Of a DNA stretch of 64,000 nucleotides, positions 13,461 through 24,315 are shown piece after piece. The notes beneath the pieces are model-generated. The model did no database searches. It saw nothing but the letters and a program-made list of their open reading frames with translations, and was not told the DNA's origin. The stretch spans positions 12,385,597 through 12,449,596 of the forward strand of contig NC_063446.1 of the NCBI RefSeq assembly GCF_020379485.1, given 5' to 3'. The translations under genes and the position numbers were made by a program. How positions within the stretch are numbered: position 1 is the stretch's first letter; each line of letters opens with the position of its first letter. The stretch comes from Brassica napus (taxonomy: Eukaryota > Streptophyta > Magnoliopsida > Brassicales > Brassicaceae).

Positions 13461-15051
13461 ATGTAAGAATTATCCCAAACCTTCTTTTATATCAATTGTT
13501 TAGGGTTTTGGAAGTTAGATCTCGGATTTTAGGTTGTTTGATTGAAAATTTTAGGATTGAATGGATAGTTTAGGATATATAAGTTAGGATTGTTGTTTGG
13601 ATTGTTGTTTTAGTTTTTTTTGGAACATTTTTTTATTTTTAAAAAAGTTTTTTGATTTTTTAAAACGTTTTTTTTTATTTTTAAAAACGTTTTTCAAGTT
13701 TTCAGTAATGAAATATATATAATAAAACATTTTTAAAATTTTTTAAAAATATTTAACAACATTTTTCTATATTTATAAATTTTTTATAATTTTGTATACA
13801 TATATATATATATATAAATCATGTATAATAAAAATTTTAAAATTTTTATATTTTTTTATAAGTTTCCACTAATAAACTATGTATAATAAAACATTTAAAA
13901 AAAATATATAAATATTTAACAACATTTTTCTTCATTTATAAATTTTTAACAACATTTTTCTATATTTATAAATTTTTTATAATTTTGTATACATATATAT
14001 ATATATATATAAATCATGTATAATAAAAAATTTTAAATTTTTTTATTATTTTTTATAAGTTTCTAGTAATAAACTATGTATAATAAAAGGTTTAATAGTT
14101 TTTTTTAAAACATTTATAAAACCTTTTGTAAATATATAAATGAAAACATTAAAAATAGAAATGATTTAAAAATATGTTTGATGTATTAATTTTTTTTTTT
14201 AGGGCCGAGGATGAAGCCCGCTCCGCAGCCCGTCTTCGACGTAGTTCGGTGAGCAGTTCCCGTGCATCGGGATCGTCTCATGACTCGGTTCCCGCATATA
14301 TTCCCGCTCCAGCTCCCGCTGCCCCTCACGCTGCCCCTCAACAGGATCCGGGGGTCATGCCGGTTCATCTATTGGTTCAACAACCAGGTTGAGAGCATCT
14401 CCCGTTTCTCCAACCCAACCCACGACGAGGCCATAGCACTTGGTTAGTATTTTTTTTATTTGTACCGTTATATTTTTTCCTTTAATTAACTTGCTAACTT
14501 GTATTTTTTTTAAAGTTACATCTCCTGTTTCTCCAACCCAACCCACGACGAGGCCAATCCACGACGAGAGCATCTCCCGTTTCTCCAACTCAATCTCAGC
14601 CTCTCTCTGATGACGGCGACTCTACGGGAGCTTCAACCAACCTGTCTCTATTGCAAATAAATGAGATGGTTGAAATGGTAATTTTTTTTATTAATATATT
14701 TTTTTTTATAATGTCGATTACTTACTTGTCTCTATTTACTTACTTTAATCATTTTTGTAGGCGGTTCCTAAAAGGAAAGGAGGCCGTTTAGTTGGGTCTG
14801 CCCGTCGTGCTTCTTCGTATCCGGCATCTTCTTCGCAAGCTCCGTATGCCGATCCCATGATTCTCAAGGAGTTACATGACAAAGATGAACGGATTGGGGC
14901 ATTGGAGGAGCAGAACACCACCATCCTTTCGGAGAATGCCACTATCCGTTCGGAGAATGCCATTATCCTTGCTGAGTTGGCATCCCAGAAGAAGTTCAAC
15001 ACCGAGATTATGCAGAAGCTAGATCGTTTGATGTCTTCGAGTTCATCTTAG
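13461..15051 (+). pseudogene. TNPA-like (Ptta/En/Spm) second CACTA gene, internally deleted
   Basis: An ATG is split by an intron: AT at 13461-13462, GTAAG donor at 13463, acceptor before 14203. The frame then opens with AEDEARSAARLRRSSVSSS and a Pro/Ala-rich stretch, the normal low-complexity N-terminus of these proteins, before a stop at 14392. After a gap a C-terminal part appears: DDGDSTGASTNLSLLQINEM (about 14605-14680), an intron, then VPKRKGGRLVGSARR and a coiled coil (KELHDKDERIGALEEQ) ending at 15051. The central conserved DNA-binding region is missing. The intron carries its own AT-rich tandem duplication. Confidence 0.75.
13750..14090. repeat. AT-rich tandem duplication in the TNPA-like intron
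   Basis: A block with AACATTTTTCTATATTT, a (TA)n run and AAATCATGTATAATAAAA occurs twice, at about 13754-13890 and 13957-14090. Confidence 0.7.
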
Positions 15052-15725
15052 TTTATTTCGTCTTTTTAAAACTTTCGGAATGTTTTTTTTTCTATTTCGG
15101 TTTGTATGAATTTTAAAATTTCTGAATGTTTTTTTCCTATTTCGGTTTGTATGAATTTAAATTATATAATATTATTAGTTTTAAATTTCTGATTTTTTTA
15201 ATTTATTAATATCAAAAAATATATAAAAATGCAAAATTAATTCGTTTTTAAAATTGGTATATACCGACGGACAGGGTCGTCGGAATATACCGACGGACAT
15301 ATATCCGTCGGAATGTACCGACGAACCACATTTCGTCGGAATATACCGACAAACGAGGTTCGTCCGTATATTCCGACGACCATTGTCCGTCGGTATATTC
15401 CGACGCCCAATGTTCGTCGGAATACACCGAGGAACACCCTACGTTGGAATTGTCCGAGGAACGTTCTCCGTCGGTACGTAGTTTTTCCGATGAACTCTGG
15501 TCTCGTGTGTCCGCATCGTAATATCGTCGGAAGTTCGTCAGAATGACGTTTCTCGGTATTCGTCAGAAAGTCGTCGGAAGTTCTGACGAAATTCCGACGA
15601 ATTTTTTTTTTCCGACGAAACGATACCGACGGACGGGTTCGTCGGAAATTCGTCGGAATCGGTCTATTCCGACGAATTTCCGACGATTTCGGCCATCAGA
15701 ATCCCCCTGTTTTCTTGTAGTGTGA

Positions 15726-16442
15726 TTTATATATGCTTTCTTGAAAAGTTAATTAGAGGTCTTGGAGACTTGGGAGCATAAAATGATATGAATATATATA
15801 CTAGACACGTCAATTCCAAAGAACCTTGTGGTGGACTGATCGGGGGCAAAAAAACACACGAAGAATAATGTTGAAACGGGGAGCGTTATAAACGTAGAAA
15901 TTTAACGTTAAAAACGAAAAATACACACACACATATATATGTAAAATGTATAGCTACTGCATGAAAATGAATCAAGAGAGATCTCTTTGCTCGGTGTAGA
16001 AGGCACGTAACAAAGATATACGTAAGAGAAAACCGGTGCGACTGAGATGATCTTTGCTAGCTGTAGTTCCTTGTACCATCGATCATGTTATCGTATAATT
16101 AAGATATGTCTAGTAACTCAGTTTTCACCTTCTTTTTGCTTTTACGAAAACTCTAATATGATCTGTTTGCAATTTAGATTAGTGGACATCTTTATAAACC
16201 AACCAAGGCACACAATATATCGTGTGTCACCTTTTTATATTTTAGTGAATTATTTTATAGTATCGTTTAGCATTTCATCTAATAATACACCAATGAAGTT
16301 TTAACTTTTAAATCTTTCACAGTGATTTGAAGTACATTTGGGAAAAGGTATAAACTAAATAGAGAATGAAATTCAGTCACATATCTTACGATCCGTTCCT
16401 AGATGGAAACAAGTATACTTACTAGTAATTATTATTAGTGGT
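15726..16442. other. Spacer between the CACTA and Athila elements
   Basis: Unique-looking AT-rich sequence with no gene seen. It ends at the ATAAT target-site duplication of the Athila element. Confidence 0.6.
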
Positions 16443-16447
16443 ATAAT

Positions 16448-17998
16448 TGATATCTTGCATATTTACATTGTTTTATTTATTCACGCATGTGCATTTTGAT
16501 CATAGACTAGGATTTAGCCATGTTTAGGTTGCATTTTGCATACATGAGTCTTTATCAGGTATTGGAGTACCACATGGGGTTCTTGCAGGCATTTGGAGCT
16601 CAAAAGAAGTGTTTAAAGCGATCAACGGACGAGCAGCGCACCAGAGTGACCTCACCGGAGCGACGCCGTGAAGTCGCTGTGACACACATCCCGGAGCGAT
16701 CCAGCCAGAGCGACATGGAGAGGTTGCTCGCGTTTCTATCGTGAGACACCCCTCTCAAAGCGACTTGCCAGAGCGACGCTCCGAGGTCGCTCGCGTTTCC
16801 ATGGCGAGACGACACAAAACGAAGCCCGGAGCGACCTCTCAGAGCGACCCACTGAGGTCGCTCCCGAAGTCCGGAGCGACTTGTTGGAGCGACACACCAA
16901 GGTCGCTCGCGTCCTCTCGTCCGGAGACACCAAAATCGAGCATCCTGGAGCGACCCCTCAGAGCGACCTACCAAGGTCGCTCCCAGCCAGAGCGACCAGC
17001 TCAAGTCGCTCGCGTTTTGACGGGGCGAGACACGAAGAAACGCGTCGGGAGCGACCTCCTGGGAGCGACTATGCTAGGTCGCTCCGCGTGTTTGATTGGA
17101 CGATTTTTATGTTATTTCAGGGGCCTTTTGGTCATTCGTTTTATTGTTTTTAGATTGCCTAAACCTAAGTTAAGTACTTGGAGAGCCACCAGAGAAAAAC
17201 AATCTTTTTTTTCTGAAGAACAATTAGTAAAACTTCTTTTGATTCAGATTTGATTGTTTTCATCTTGTGTTCTTGTTGATTTCTTATATATTTCTCGACA
17301 TGATTAATCTGAAATCCAATATGGGTTTAAGAGGAATCATGGAGATTAGTGAGTAATCACCTTTTGAATTCATTGGTTAGGGAGATCAACGGTGATTAGG
17401 TTAGTTCTAGGATTTTTTAGTGTAGATCATTCTTGTTCCTTGCTAGTAGAGTATTTATAATGCATCTTATGAGTTGGCCACTCAAAAGTTGATCTTTAGA
17501 CATTTCCCACCCACAAGGTGTTTGATGAAATGTCTGAGACAACTCTCCTAAGCTTTTAATATACTTTACCAAAGACATTTGTTGTTAAAGGTATTAAGAT
17601 AACCAATAGACTTGTTAGTAATGAATGCTTTCATATTATTCAACCAAAGACATTTGATGTTTGAGATATGTTAGTAAATGAACATTCATCTAGACATAGA
17701 GTTTGTTTAGGATTGTGTCTAAGCTTAAGGTTGATAGTTTGATTGATCGTTTGTCATCCTTAGTTCGAAACTTGATCACCCAAGGTCTAATCCCTATGCC
17801 CATGAGTTCTTTTTTCCCTTAGTAAAGAAAGTCATTTCATTTATCATTAATCATTAGTTTAGAAACCTCTTAAATTATCGGTTGCACTTAGATTAAGTGA
17901 GTACTTGCATTCTCATTGCTTTGATATCCCTCAGAACTGGTTCGACAATCACTATACTACAACATTTGTCTTAGGAGCCTTGAAAACTCCTAACATCA
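16448..17998 (+). repeat. 5' LTR of the Athila-type element
   Basis: Begins TGATATCTTGCAT and ends CTAACATCA. It contains at about 16610-17095 a GC-rich array of GAGCGAC and GGTCGCT motifs, described separately. Confidence 0.93.
16610..17095. repeat. GAGCGAC/GGTCGCT inverted-motif array in the 5' LTR
   Basis: About seven or eight modules of 50-70 bp. Most have one or two GAGCGAC motifs followed by the complementary GGTCGCT(C), so each module can fold into a hairpin. Composition is much richer in GC than the rest of the LTR. Open frames of 134-170 codons across it on both strands are by-products of the repeat. Confidence 0.85.
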
Positions 17999-18001
17999 AA
18001 T

Positions 18002-18014
18002 TGGCGCCGTTGCC
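18002..18014 (+). promoter_or_regulatory. Primer-binding site (tRNA-Asp type)
   Basis: TGGCGCCGTTGCC begins four bases after the 5' LTR. This PBS is known from Athila and Tat elements. Confidence 0.85.
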
Positions 18015-18055
18015 AAATTCTGAGTAGATTTAAACATTGAGATTTAGTCACTTGC

Positions 18056-19336
18056 TTGAGACTAAGTCATTTTTATTTTCTTTTGTTACTGATTCTCCTT
18101 CTTCACCTCCCTTTACTTTACAGGTGTATGAACTTGAGGAGCAAGGGTCCATCAAACCTAGTTCCAAGAGCCGCAGACATCAGAGTTTTAGAGAGAGAGT
18201 GTGCTAGAAAGAGACGAGAAGAAGAGCAACAGTCTCACTTGCAGAGATTGGATACTGATATGGGAGACATACCTCAAAATGATGCCAACAACGTTCCACA
18301 CAACCAACAGCGAGCAGCTCGACCCATTGGCACTTACGACCGCCCCAACATACATGGTCATAGATTCAGAATCCGAGCACCAGCTGTGGCAGCCAACAAC
18401 TTTGAGGTCAAGTCAGGACTCCTCAACGTGATCGAGAACAACAAGTATCATGGCTTGGCTCTAGAGGACCCATTTGATCACTTGGATAGGTTCGACAGCT
18501 ACTGTGGGTTGTCAAAAACCAATGGTGTGTCTGAGGACGCCTTGAAGCTGAAGTTATTCCCTTTCTCTTTAGGGGATAAGGCACGTCAGTGGGAGAAGTC
18601 TCTATCCAGCGACTCTATCACTACTTGGGATGAGTGCAAGAGAGCATTATTGGAGAAATTCTTCTCATCCTCAAGAACTGCTAAGCTGAGAAATGAGATC
18701 TCCAGTTTCCAACAGAAGAACTTGGAAGGATTCAGTGAAGCCTGGGAGAGATTCAAGGGCTACCAAGCTCAATGCCCACACCATGGTTTCTCTAAGGAGA
18801 GCTTGCTGAGCACATTCTACCGTGGTGCTCTTTCTAAGTACAGGGCCAGACTGGATACAGCTAGCAATGGGTTCTTCTTGGGGAGAACTGAGGAAGATGC
18901 AGAGGAGCTGGTTGACAACATGGTAAAGAGTGATGCAGTCTACAGTGGAGACCACGACAGAAGCAGTCGAACAGATGATAAGCACACGAGGAAGGAGTTG
19001 AAAGCTCTACAGGATAAGATAGACATCCTCCTTGCTGATAAAGCCACACAAGAGCAGCTGCACTTTATTGGTAACCCAAGCCAAGAGACACCACCTGTTG
19101 TCCATGAGGTTGAGGGTTTGGAAGGTCAGGAAGAGCTGTGTTTCATCAACAACAATGGTAGCTGGTACAAAAAAGAGCCCAACTTTCAGTACAACAACTA
19201 CCAACAGAAATCCTATCCCAACAACCAAAAAGTGGTTATCCGCCTCGAAACAACCAGCAAGGCAGCTATGAACCTCAGCAAAACCCCTCATCTGGTTCCT
19301 CTGCTCCTCAAGAGAGCAGCACTGACACCCTGCTGA
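18056..19336 (+). pseudogene. Athila gag, frameshifted near its 3' end
   Basis: The frame includes MNLRSKGPSNLVPRAADIRV, the common opening of Athila gag proteins, at about residue 25, and a retrotransposon gag (capsid) domain at about residues 110-300 (LKLKLFPFSLGDKARQWEKS, FSEAWERFKGYQAQCPHHGF). At about 19229 an A-run is one base short. The frame then leaves gag and stops at 19336, while the gag sequence carries on in the next frame. No CCHC zinc knuckle is seen. Capsid assembly from this copy would need the upstream part only. Confidence 0.85.
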
Positions 19337-19344
19337 AACAAATC

Positions 19345-20463
19345 TTGGAGTCTCAGACTAGAAGTGAGAAGCATGTTGGTTATGAGTTGAAGAACCTTCA
19401 TTCCAAGATTGATGGGAGCTACAATGAGCTCAACAACAAGTTCTCACATCTTGCTTCTACAGTCAAGAATTTAGAGAATCAGTTTGCTTCCATGAACACT
19501 CACCAGACTCGCCAGCAAGGATCTCTACCTGGAAAATATGACCAAAACCCCAAGGAGGCCAAAGCTATCACCCTTAGGAGTGGTAAGCAGTTACCTCCTC
19601 CAACTCTCACCAGGGATGCTGAGAAACTAGGTGAAGAGGTGGCCATCAACTTAGATGATGAAGTGGTGATTGTTGATGAGAAAATCAATGATGAAATCTT
19701 GGAGAAGATTGTGGAAGCCAAGGGTAAAGGAAAGGTTGAGGAAGAGAAGAAAACAATGAATGATGGTGAAGTTCTTGCTCCAGCAAGTGAGAATTCTTTT
19801 GTTCCTCCTCCCTATGAACCCAAACTACCATTCCCTGGTAGATTTAAGAGGCAGATGCTAGAGAAGTACATGGCTTTGTCTGAGAAGCAAATGAGTGAAG
19901 CTCATGTTGCAATGCCCATCATCGATGCTTTCATGTTGATTTCTCAATACAACAAGTTCCTGAAAGATGTTGTAGCTGCAAAGAAGAAGGAAATGGAAAG
20001 CATGATGATTCTTACCCATGAGTGCAGTGCCATCATCAAAAGGCTTGATGTTCCAGAGAAGTTAGAGGATCCAGGATGCTTTACACTACCTTGTGCTCTT
20101 GGACCTATGGTATTTGAGAAATGTCTCTGCGATTTGGGAGCTAGTGTCAGCGTGATGCCTTTGTCTGTTGCAAAGAAGCTTGGATTCACTCAGTACAAGA
20201 AGTGTAGACTCTCTCTGGTGTTAGCTGATCGTTCAGTGAAGTACCCTGTGGGCATCTTAGAGGACCTACCTGTTAAGATTGGAAGGTATGAGATACCTAC
20301 AGATTTTGTGGTGCTTGAGATGGGTGAGGAGGCTCAAGACCCATTGATTCTCAGAAGGCCATTCTTAGCTACAGCAGGAGCAATTGTTAAGGTGAAAGAG
20401 GCACAATTGATCTCCATTTGGGTAAAGGGCATGTTCTCCACTTTGACATCAAGGAGAAAATGA
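19345..20463 (+). pseudogene. Athila gag C-terminus and aspartic protease, frameshifted
   Basis: Continues gag after the frameshift with a coiled-coil stretch (LLKQILESQTRSEKHVGYEL region), then the spacer AKAITLRSGKQLPPPTL, found in Athila polyproteins. A retropepsin-like domain follows: CALGPMVFEKCLCDLGASVS, MPLSVAKKLGF, VGILEDLPVKIG and DPLILRRPFLATAGAIV. The catalytic triplet is DLG, the form I associate with Athila, rather than DTG or DSG. At about 20402 the frame slips again, and the expected tail (HFDIKEKMKKSTVFGQVFY) continues to about 20590 in another frame. No RT follows. Confidence 0.85.
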
Positions 20464-20590
20464 AGAAATCAACTGTGTTCGGGCAAGTCTTCTACATTGA
20501 AGAGATGGGCACTCTTGCTGATGAGCACCTTGAAGAGTTACCACCTGAGGACGACGAGGAGGGAGCATCTCCCTCTACTCATTCCCCATA

Positions 20591-22130
20591 GAAGGTAACC
20601 CACTACTTTCCCTTGTATATACCATTTCGTTTTTGCATATTAGTTTTCTCTTTTTGGGTATCTCTCTCTCCTTGACAACACAGAGATTGTGTCATTTAAG
20701 TTTGGGGGAGGTACCAAGTATTTGATCACGCTTGCTTTGATGATTTTGAGTCTCATGCATTGCATTATACATATATCTTTGCATAAAAGAAAAAAAAATC
20801 ATTTAGTTTGCATCATTTGCATTTCTAGGAGAGTCTAGAGCACATAGGTTGCATTTACTTGCATTGGGAGCAATGATTTGAAATGCCTTGTAAAGAACAT
20901 TACTTTGCACCTGAGTAGCTTATGCACCTCTCAAAAACACTTGTATGCTTCGAGCCTTGAAGACTTTTCCTGAAACTTGTTGATTGCTGAAACTCAGTCT
21001 TTGAAGCCAACTACAACCTTATTTGAACTGAACGAACTTAATGCATCTTGCTCATGGTCCCTTGTGTACTAAGTCATGGATATACACACTTGAGTTGTCA
21101 CATCCTTTATGCCAATCTTTTTGACAAACTCGAGTGGTACACCATTCCCAAAACCCTTCCCTCCTTTTGAGCTTTCATTATTTGATGAGTGAGGCCTTTT
21201 TCGGAAAACCTTACATGTGCATAATGTTGAAAGTATCGGGAACAATTCTTGGTCTTCATTCTTGCTAGATTAGACACTCTATTGTCTAGCTATAGGGGGG
21301 GGGTGAGTGTTGTGACTATGGTTTGGAAGCATGAAAAGTTCGAAGGAAAAGAATAGACTCTTTGTGTTTAAATGGATAATCTGTGTTTAAATGGATAATC
21401 TTATTGGAATTAATAGATAAACGTCTAGCTCGAGTTTATGAAAAGTCTTGGCCCCCAAAAAAAAAAAAAAATAAAAATAAATAAAAAAAAAGAGAAAAAG
21501 AAAGAAAAAGGGGCTAGCAAAGTTGTTTAGAGCTAAGATTTGTTTAGAAGTTGAGAAAATCCTTTATAGATTTCAAAGAAAAAGAGTTTTATGTGTAAAG
21601 TATTCTTGGGATCTTTTGGTGAGAGATGGGAATTGGGTTTGACATTGGGAAGTGATTGTGTAACTTGTATGTTTGGGAAAATGGTAGAACAATGGAGATT
21701 GAGCATTGTATGCATGAGTTGGTCCCTTTCTTAGATATATTATGTGCAATGTCAAGACTACTTGTTTTGAGAGTAAACCACTTTAAAATATCATGGATTT
21801 TGAACCTCTTGACCCACTTGAATAAAGTCTTCCCTTACTCAATCAAATGATTTGGACCAATTGACCATTTGCAAGAATTCACTTGATGCTATGCTTAATG
21901 AACTTGAGAGTTGGCTGATTTGCATGTGTGAATGCATGATGATGAGTGTAGGGATGAAAAGAGTTGAATAGGCCTAGAGAAGCTAGAGTATAATAAGAGA
22001 GGGTGTACTAATGCTGAATTTAGATGTTGATTTGAGTGCTTTGTGTGTTTTCTTTTGGCTATGAGTTCCCACATTCAAACCTCTCTCCCTATGAGTTCTA
22101 GAAAGTTCACTTGAGGACAAGTAAAATAAT
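20591..22130 (+). other. Non-coding internal region of the Athila-type element
   Basis: No reading frame of note. It contains a second copy of the polypurine tract (AAGTTTGGGGGAG at 20698-20710), a G9 run at about 21295-21303, and an A-rich stretch (about 21458-21510). This corresponds to the long 3' non-coding part known from Athila relatives, in which the RT, integrase and env-like regions would normally come earlier. Confidence 0.7.
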
Positions 22131-22143
22131 AAGTTTGGGGGAG
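22131..22143 (+). promoter_or_regulatory. Polypurine tract, plus-strand primer site
   Basis: AAGTTTGGGGGAG immediately before the 3' LTR, the expected RNase H-resistant primer for plus-strand synthesis. Confidence 0.85.
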
Positions 22144-22144
22144 T

Positions 22145-23706
22145 TGATATCTTGCATATTTACATTGTTTTATCCATTCACCCATGTGCATTTTGATCAT
22201 ATAGACTAGGATTTAGTCATGTTTAGGTTGCATTTTGTATACATGAGTCTTTATCAGGTATTGGAGTACCACATGGAGTTCTTGGAGGCATTTGGGTGCA
22301 TTTGGAGCTCAAAAGAAGTGTTTAAAGCGATCAACGGACGAGCAGCGCACCAGAGTGACCTCATAGGAGCGACGCCGTGAAGTCGCTGTGACACACATCC
22401 CAGAGCGATCCAGCCAGAGCGACATGGAGAGGTCGCTTGCGTTTCTATCGTGAGACACCCCTCTCAAAGCGACTTGCCAGAGCGACGCTCCGAGGTCGCT
22501 CGCGTTTCCATGGCGCGACGACACAAAACAAAGCCCGGAGCGACCTCTCAGAGCGACCCACTGAGGTCGCTCCCGAAGTCCGGAGCGACTTGTTGGAGCG
22601 ACACACCAAGGTCGCTCGCGTCCTCTCGTCCGGAGACACCAAAATCGAGCATCCTGGAGCGACCCCTCAGAGCGACCTACCAAGGTCGCTCCCAGCCAGA
22701 GCGACCAGCTCAAGTCGTTCGCGTTTTGATGGGGCGAGACACGAAGAAACGCGTCGGGAGCGACCTCCTGGGAGCGACTATGCTAGGTCGCTCCGCGTGT
22801 TTTATTGGACGATTTTTATGTTATTTCAGGGGCCTTTTGGTCATTCGTTTTATTGTTTTTAGATTGCCTAAACCTAAGTTAAGTACTTGGAGAGCCACCA
22901 GAGAAAAACAATCTTTTTTTCTGAAGAACAATTAGTAAAACTTCTTTTGATTCAGATTTGATTGTTTTCATCTTGTGTTCTTGTTGATTTCTTATCTATT
23001 TCTCGACATGATTAATCTGAAATCCAATATGGGTTTAAAAGGAATCATGGAGATTAGTGAGTAATCACCTTTTGAATTCATGGTTTAGGGAGATCAAGGG
23101 TGATTAGGTTAGTTCTAGAATGTTTTAGTGTAGATCATTCTTGTTTCTTGCTAGTAGAGTATTTATAATGCATCTTATGAGTTGGCCACTCAAAAGTTGA
23201 TCTTTAGACATTTCCCACCCACAAGGTGTTTGATGAAATGTCTGAAACAACTCTCCTAAGCTTTTAATATACTTTACCAAAGACATTTGTTGTAAAAGGT
23301 GTTAAGATAGCCAATAGACCTGTTAGTAATGATTGATTTCATATTATTCAACCAAAGACATTTGATGTTTGAGATATGTTAGTAAATGAACATTCATCTA
23401 GACATAGCGTTTGTTTAGGATTGTGTCTAAGCTTAAGGTTGATAGTTTGATTGATCGTTTGTCATCCTTAGTTCGAAACTTGATCACCCAAGGTCTAATC
23501 TCTATGCCCATGAGTTCTCTTTTCCCTTAGTAAAGAAAGTCACTTCATTTATCATTAATCATTAGTTTAGAAACCTCTTAAATTATCGGTTGCACTTAGA
23601 TTAAGTGAGTACTTGCATTCTCATTGCTTTGATATCACTCAGAACTGGTTCGACAATCACTATACTACAATATTTGTCTTAAGAGCTTTGAAAACTCCTA
23701 ACATCG
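22145..23706 (+). repeat. 3' LTR of the Athila-type element
   Basis: Same start as the 5' LTR and collinear throughout. It has scattered substitutions, a 10-bp local duplication at about 22290 (GCATTTGGGT), and a mutated last base (ATCG instead of ATCA). The GAGCGAC array is repeated at about 22318-22805. Confidence 0.93.
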
Positions 23707-23711
23707 ATAAT

Positions 23712-24315
23712 ATATATTAGATAATGATTTTTACTGATTAATCTTTGACAAAGAGATCAATGCATGTGAGACTCGGTTCATTCGTTATTTAACTTGTTAG
23801 ATACCTTAAACTCGTGATCAAGAGATTCTCTCTTCACTTGGATAAATTAAGAATAGTTTCAACTTTCAAGTGTTTCACCATTCTGACATGTGGATTCATC
23901 CTCTATATAGCGTAACGATAATTAAATAACCAAGAACCTCAAGTTAAGCCATATACCTTTATACTCCAGAGATTGATGAAGTCTCATTCCACATTTAATT
24001 TTTTGATTTCAAACAGAACATGTATGTTGGTTCATGTTCAAACACCTTCACATTATTTTTAAGGTTTAGGTCATTTTGTCGATCTTTGTCTCTCATTTTT
24101 TCAACCGATTCCAAGACTTATAGAAAGAAGCTGCGCTTTGATATAGTCGTCGACTCGCAAACCAAACCAAACTTTCCAATGGTGCCCATATGCTATTTCT
24201 AAACTTTGGGAAGTTGGGTGCATTAAGTATAAACCACTCACTTAGAAACATTAATATAGGGGGTGTGAAAAAACCGTTCCCGAAAAAAAAAACCAAAACT
24301 AATTTCTAAGCCTAA
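23712..24315. other. Intergenic, no gene seen
   Basis: AT-rich sequence between the Athila duplication and the TIR element at about 24316. Short frames only. Confidence 0.5.

Larger units (their letters stand above)
11215..15722 (+). mobile_element. CACTA (En/Spm) DNA transposon, internally deleted
   Basis: Both ends carry the CACTA terminal inverted repeat, CACTACAAGAAAACA at 11215 and its reverse complement ending at 15722. Both are flanked by the 3-bp duplication TGA (11212-11214 and 15723-15725). Both subterminal regions (about 11230-11640 and 15255-15690), and internal blocks at 12590-12760 and 13100-13290, are packed with TTCCGACGA/TCGTCGGAA motifs in both orientations, the usual transposase-binding arrays of CACTA elements. 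Inside are the two ends of a TNPD-type gene and the two ends of a TNPA-like gene with their middles missing. The element is therefore non-autonomous but has intact termini and could be moved in trans. Confidence 0.95.
16448..23706 (+). mobile_element. Athila-type Ty3/gypsy LTR retrotransposon lacking RT and integrase
   Basis: Two long LTRs (16448-17998 and 22145-23706) flank an internal region, and the whole is bounded by the 5-bp duplication ATAAT (16443-16447 and 23707-23711). The primer-binding site TGGCGCCGTTGCC (18002-18014) is the tRNA-Asp type typical of Athila/Tat. The polypurine tract AAGTTTGGGGGAG (22131-22143) sits one base before the 3' LTR. Only gag and protease are coded, and about 1.5 kb of non-coding sequence follows. 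No RT, RNase H or integrase motif is found, so the element depends on other copies for movement. The 3' LTR ends in CG instead of CA. Confidence 0.93.

Noticed and set aside
15237..15725. Overlapping frames in the right CACTA array, and the idea of a CRISPR-like repeat
   Set aside because: Motifs are inverted and irregular, lie inside a CACTA terminus and in a plant genome. They are transposase-binding repeats.
16600..17253. Frames of 90-170 codons in the Athila LTR
   Set aside because: They come from the GAGCGAC array and recur in the other LTR at 22309-22935. There is no sign of a real protein.
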